DNA of 12,872 nucleotides from Frankiales bacterium (lineage in GTDB: Bacteria > Actinomycetota > Actinomycetes > Mycobacteriales > SCTD01). This document shows, in pieces, positions 11,244 to 12,872 of this stretch. Below the pieces are notes generated by a model, which searched no databases, was not told the DNA's origin, and saw only the letters and a list, made by a program, of their open reading frames with translations. A program made the translations under genes and the position numbers. Every line of letters begins with the position of its first letter. The first letter of the stretch is position 1. The stretch lies in contig JAODNQ010000165.1 in NCBI GenBank assembly GCA_025464695.1, forward strand, positions 1-12,872. Reading direction: 5' to 3'.

Positions 11244-12377
11244 ATGACCTCCGAGGGGACGCCGCTGACGCCGTACGAGACGACCCTCGGTGCGCTCGGC
11301 GTTTCCGTGGCCGCGGGCGTCCCGACCGTCCTGTGGGGCGGGCCGGGAGAGGGCAAGACCAGCGTCGTCTCCGCCACCGCGGCGGCCCTCGGCCTGCACC
11401 TCGAGGTCGTGCTCGCCAGCGTCCGGGAGCCCACCGACTTCGCCGGGCTGCCCGTCGTCGAGGCAGGTCGGGTGCGGCTGGCCCCGCCCGACTGGGCCCA
11501 GCGGCTGGTCGACGCGGACGCCCGCGGGCAGGTGCCGGCGGTCTTCTTCGACGAGGTCAACACCGCCTCGCCCGCCACCCAGGCAGCGCTGCTGCGCGTG
11601 TGCAGCGAGCGCGTGGTCGGCGACCTCGCCCTCCCCGCGTCCACCGTCGTGCTCGCCGCCGCGAACCCGCCGTCGGTCGCCGCCGACGGCTGGGACCTCG
11701 CCGCCCCCATGGCGAACCGGTTCTGCCACCTGGACTGGCGGCTGCCCGCCGACGTCGTGTCGGCCGGCTTCCTCGGCGGCTGGCCGGCGCCGGTCGTGCC
11801 CGTGCTCCCCGCCGACCTCGGGCCGTTCCTGCGCCAGGCGCTCGCGCAGGTGTCGTCCTACCTGCGGGTCCGGCCGTCCGACGTCTCGGTGCTGCCGTCC
11901 GACGCCGCCGCGGCCGGCCGGGCCTTCCCGACCCCCCGCACCTGGGAGCACGCCGCCCGCCTCCTCGCCGTGTGCGACGCCGCCGGCTCGCCCGCCGAGG
12001 TCCGCCGCCGGGTCGTCGCCGGCGTCGTGGGGGAGGCCGCCGCGCTGCAGCTGCTGACGTTCCTGGAGGAGCTGGACCTGCCCGACCCGGAGCAGGTGCT
12101 GGCCGACCCGGCGTCGTTCGTGCTGCCCGAGCGGGGCGACCGCGCCTACGCCGCGCTGGCCGCCGTCGTCGCCGCGGTCCTGTCCGACCCGACGCCGGAC
12201 CGCTGGCAGGCCGGGGTGCGGGTCGTGGCCCAGGCCGCCCAGCAGGGCAAGGCCGACGTCGGCGCCGTCGCCATGCAGGCCCTCGTGCAGCACCGGCCGG
12301 CCGCCACCGCGCTGCCGGTGGAGATCCGCGCGTTCGTGCCGGTGCTGACCCGGGCGGGCCTGCTGCCGGCGTCGTGA
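11244..12377 (+). CDS. MoxR-type AAA+ ATPase
   Basis: A 377-residue AAA+ ATPase. Walker A is GGPGEGKTS (32-40) and Walker B is AVFFDE (99-104). The sensor-1 strand VLAAANPP follows, then an ANRF segment that includes the arginine expected near the ATP site. The lid domain holds FPTPRTWEHAARLL. Such ATPases act as metal- or protein-loading chaperones with a VWA-domain partner, as RavA does with ViaA. The next gene supplies that partner. The ATG at 11244 gives a compact N-terminus, but no strong ribosome site precedes it. The stop overlaps the next GTG as GTGA, so the two are coupled. Confidence 0.88.
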   Translation: MTSEGTPLTPYETTLGALGVSVAAGVPTVLWGGPGEGKTSVVSATAAALGLHLEVVLASVREPTDFAGLPVVEAGRVRLAPPDWAQRLVDADARGQVPAVFFDEVNTASPATQAALLRVCSERVVGDLALPASTVVLAAANPPSVAADGWDLAAPMANRFCHLDWRLPADVVSAGFLGGWPAPVVPVLPADLGPFLRQALAQVSSYLRVRPSDVSVLPSDAAAAGRAFPTPRTWEHAARLLAVCDAAGSPAEVRRRVVAGVVGEAAALQLLTFLEELDLPDPEQVLADPASFVLPERGDRAYAALAAVVAAVLSDPTPDRWQAGVRVVAQAAQQGKADVGAVAMQALVQHRPAATALPVEIRAFVPVLTRAGLLPAS

Positions 12378-12872
12378 CCCGCTCCTTCACCGCCGACGAG
12401 CTCGAGGTCCTGCAGGCGGCGCGGGTGGTCGCGACCCGGGGGCAGCCGTACCTCGCCGTCGCGCTGCACAGCCTCGTCCTGCGCCCCGCGCCGGGCCTCG
12501 GGACCTTCGCCGTGGACCGTGCCTGGCGGCTCTACGTCGACCCCGTGCGGCTGACCGACTGGTCGGTGCCCCAGGTCGCCGCCGTGCTGGTGCACGAGGT
12601 CTGGCACCTGCTGCGCGACCACGCGTCGCGGGGCGAGCGGCTCGGCGTGACGGGCCGGGAGCGGGCGTGGAACACCGCCTGCGACGCCGAGATCAACGAC
12701 GACCTGCTCGAGGCCGGCCTGCCGCTGCCCGGCACGCCCCCGACCCCCGCCCGGCTGCGGCTGCCCGACGGCCTGCTCGCGGAGCAGTACTACGCGGACC
12801 TCCCGGCCGGGCGCAGGTGGACCGTCGACTGCGGCAGCGGCGTGGACGGCCTGGCTCGGGAGTGGGAGGACG
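12374..12872 (+). CDS. DUF2201 putative metallopeptidase / VWA-like protein, 3' truncated by the window
   Basis: The first 166 codons of a gene that runs off the right edge. The GTG at 12374 overlaps the ATPase stop (GTGA). The sequence matches the N-terminal DUF2201 metallopeptidase region. A strand VDRAWRLYVDP is followed by VAAVLVHEVWHLLRDH with a zinc motif H74-E-x-x-H78. Then comes RAWNTACDAEINDDLLEAGLPLPG, where an aspartate could be a third metal ligand. In the family a VWA-like domain follows this part; here it lies beyond the edge. Partnership with the MoxR ATPase is inferred from adjacency and from known MoxR-VWA pairs. Peptidase activity has not been shown for the family. Confidence 0.85.
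   Translation, partial: MTRSFTADELEVLQAARVVATRGQPYLAVALHSLVLRPAPGLGTFAVDRAWRLYVDPVRLTDWSVPQVAAVLVHEVWHLLRDHASRGERLGVTGRERAWNTACDAEINDDLLEAGLPLPGTPPTPARLRLPDGLLAEQYYADLPAGRRWTVDCGSGVDGLAREWED

Noticed and set aside
1..12872. Search for CRISPR arrays, tRNA genes, insertion sequences or prophage parts
   Set aside because: No regularly spaced repeats, cloverleaf sequences, transposase motifs or phage proteins were seen by eye.

Overview
The window is 12.9 kb of very GC-rich bacterial DNA with GTG, TTG and possibly CTG starts, almost no A/T codon endings, and densely packed genes. The gene set points to a mycelial or coccoid actinobacterium: a PAC2 protein like mycobacterial Rv2125, an Rv0130-like MaoC dehydratase, an Excalibur protein, actinobacterial 'RVLDTR' surface repeats, and c-di-AMP riboswitches in front of wall hydrolases. 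The genus cannot be fixed from the sequence; a Geodermatophilales- or Kineosporiales-like lineage is a guess.

Layout, left to right. At 1-498 there is a secreted Excalibur protein on the + strand and, facing away from it at the window edge, the start of a second reading frame on the - strand. That second frame carries a 77-bp perfect inverted copy of part of the Excalibur gene. At 499-2070 a three-gene - strand operon encodes a NUDIX hydrolase, a TrmH-type RNA methyltransferase and a MaoC dehydratase. A 2H phosphoesterase (2080-2595) diverges from it. At 2562-4418 lies a secreted GH25 lysozyme with three surface repeats, preceded by a c-di-AMP (ydaO-type) riboswitch. At 4678-8611 a - strand series reads, in transcription order: MarR regulator, DHA2-type drug exporter, GlgC-like nucleotidyltransferase, 55-aa putative zinc protein and DUF2203 protein. 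At 8612-9018 is a 407-bp intergenic region holding a MarR-type operator, a CRP/GlxR-like site, a long dyad and a second c-di-AMP riboswitch. It leads into a secreted NlpC/P60 peptidase (9019-9951). At 10022-10948 is the PAC2 protein, then, divergent from it, an FmdB zinc ribbon, a MoxR-type AAA ATPase and the truncated start of a DUF2201 metallopeptidase/VWA-like gene.

How the genes work together. The clearest theme is cell-wall remodelling under second-messenger control. Two unrelated peptidoglycan hydrolases, a muramidase (GH25) and a peptide-cleaving NlpC/P60 enzyme, each lie directly behind a ydaO-type leader, and the NlpC/P60 promoter region also has a TGTGA-N6-TCACG CRP-family site. A second theme is the MarR-exporter pair with its dyad operator and GTGA overlap. 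A third is the MoxR-DUF2201 pair, a chaperone-ATPase plus metal/VWA partner arrangement joined by another GTGA overlap. The remaining genes are housekeeping or accessory functions of the kind common in actinobacterial chromosomes. I saw no tRNA, rRNA, CRISPR array, transposase or phage gene.
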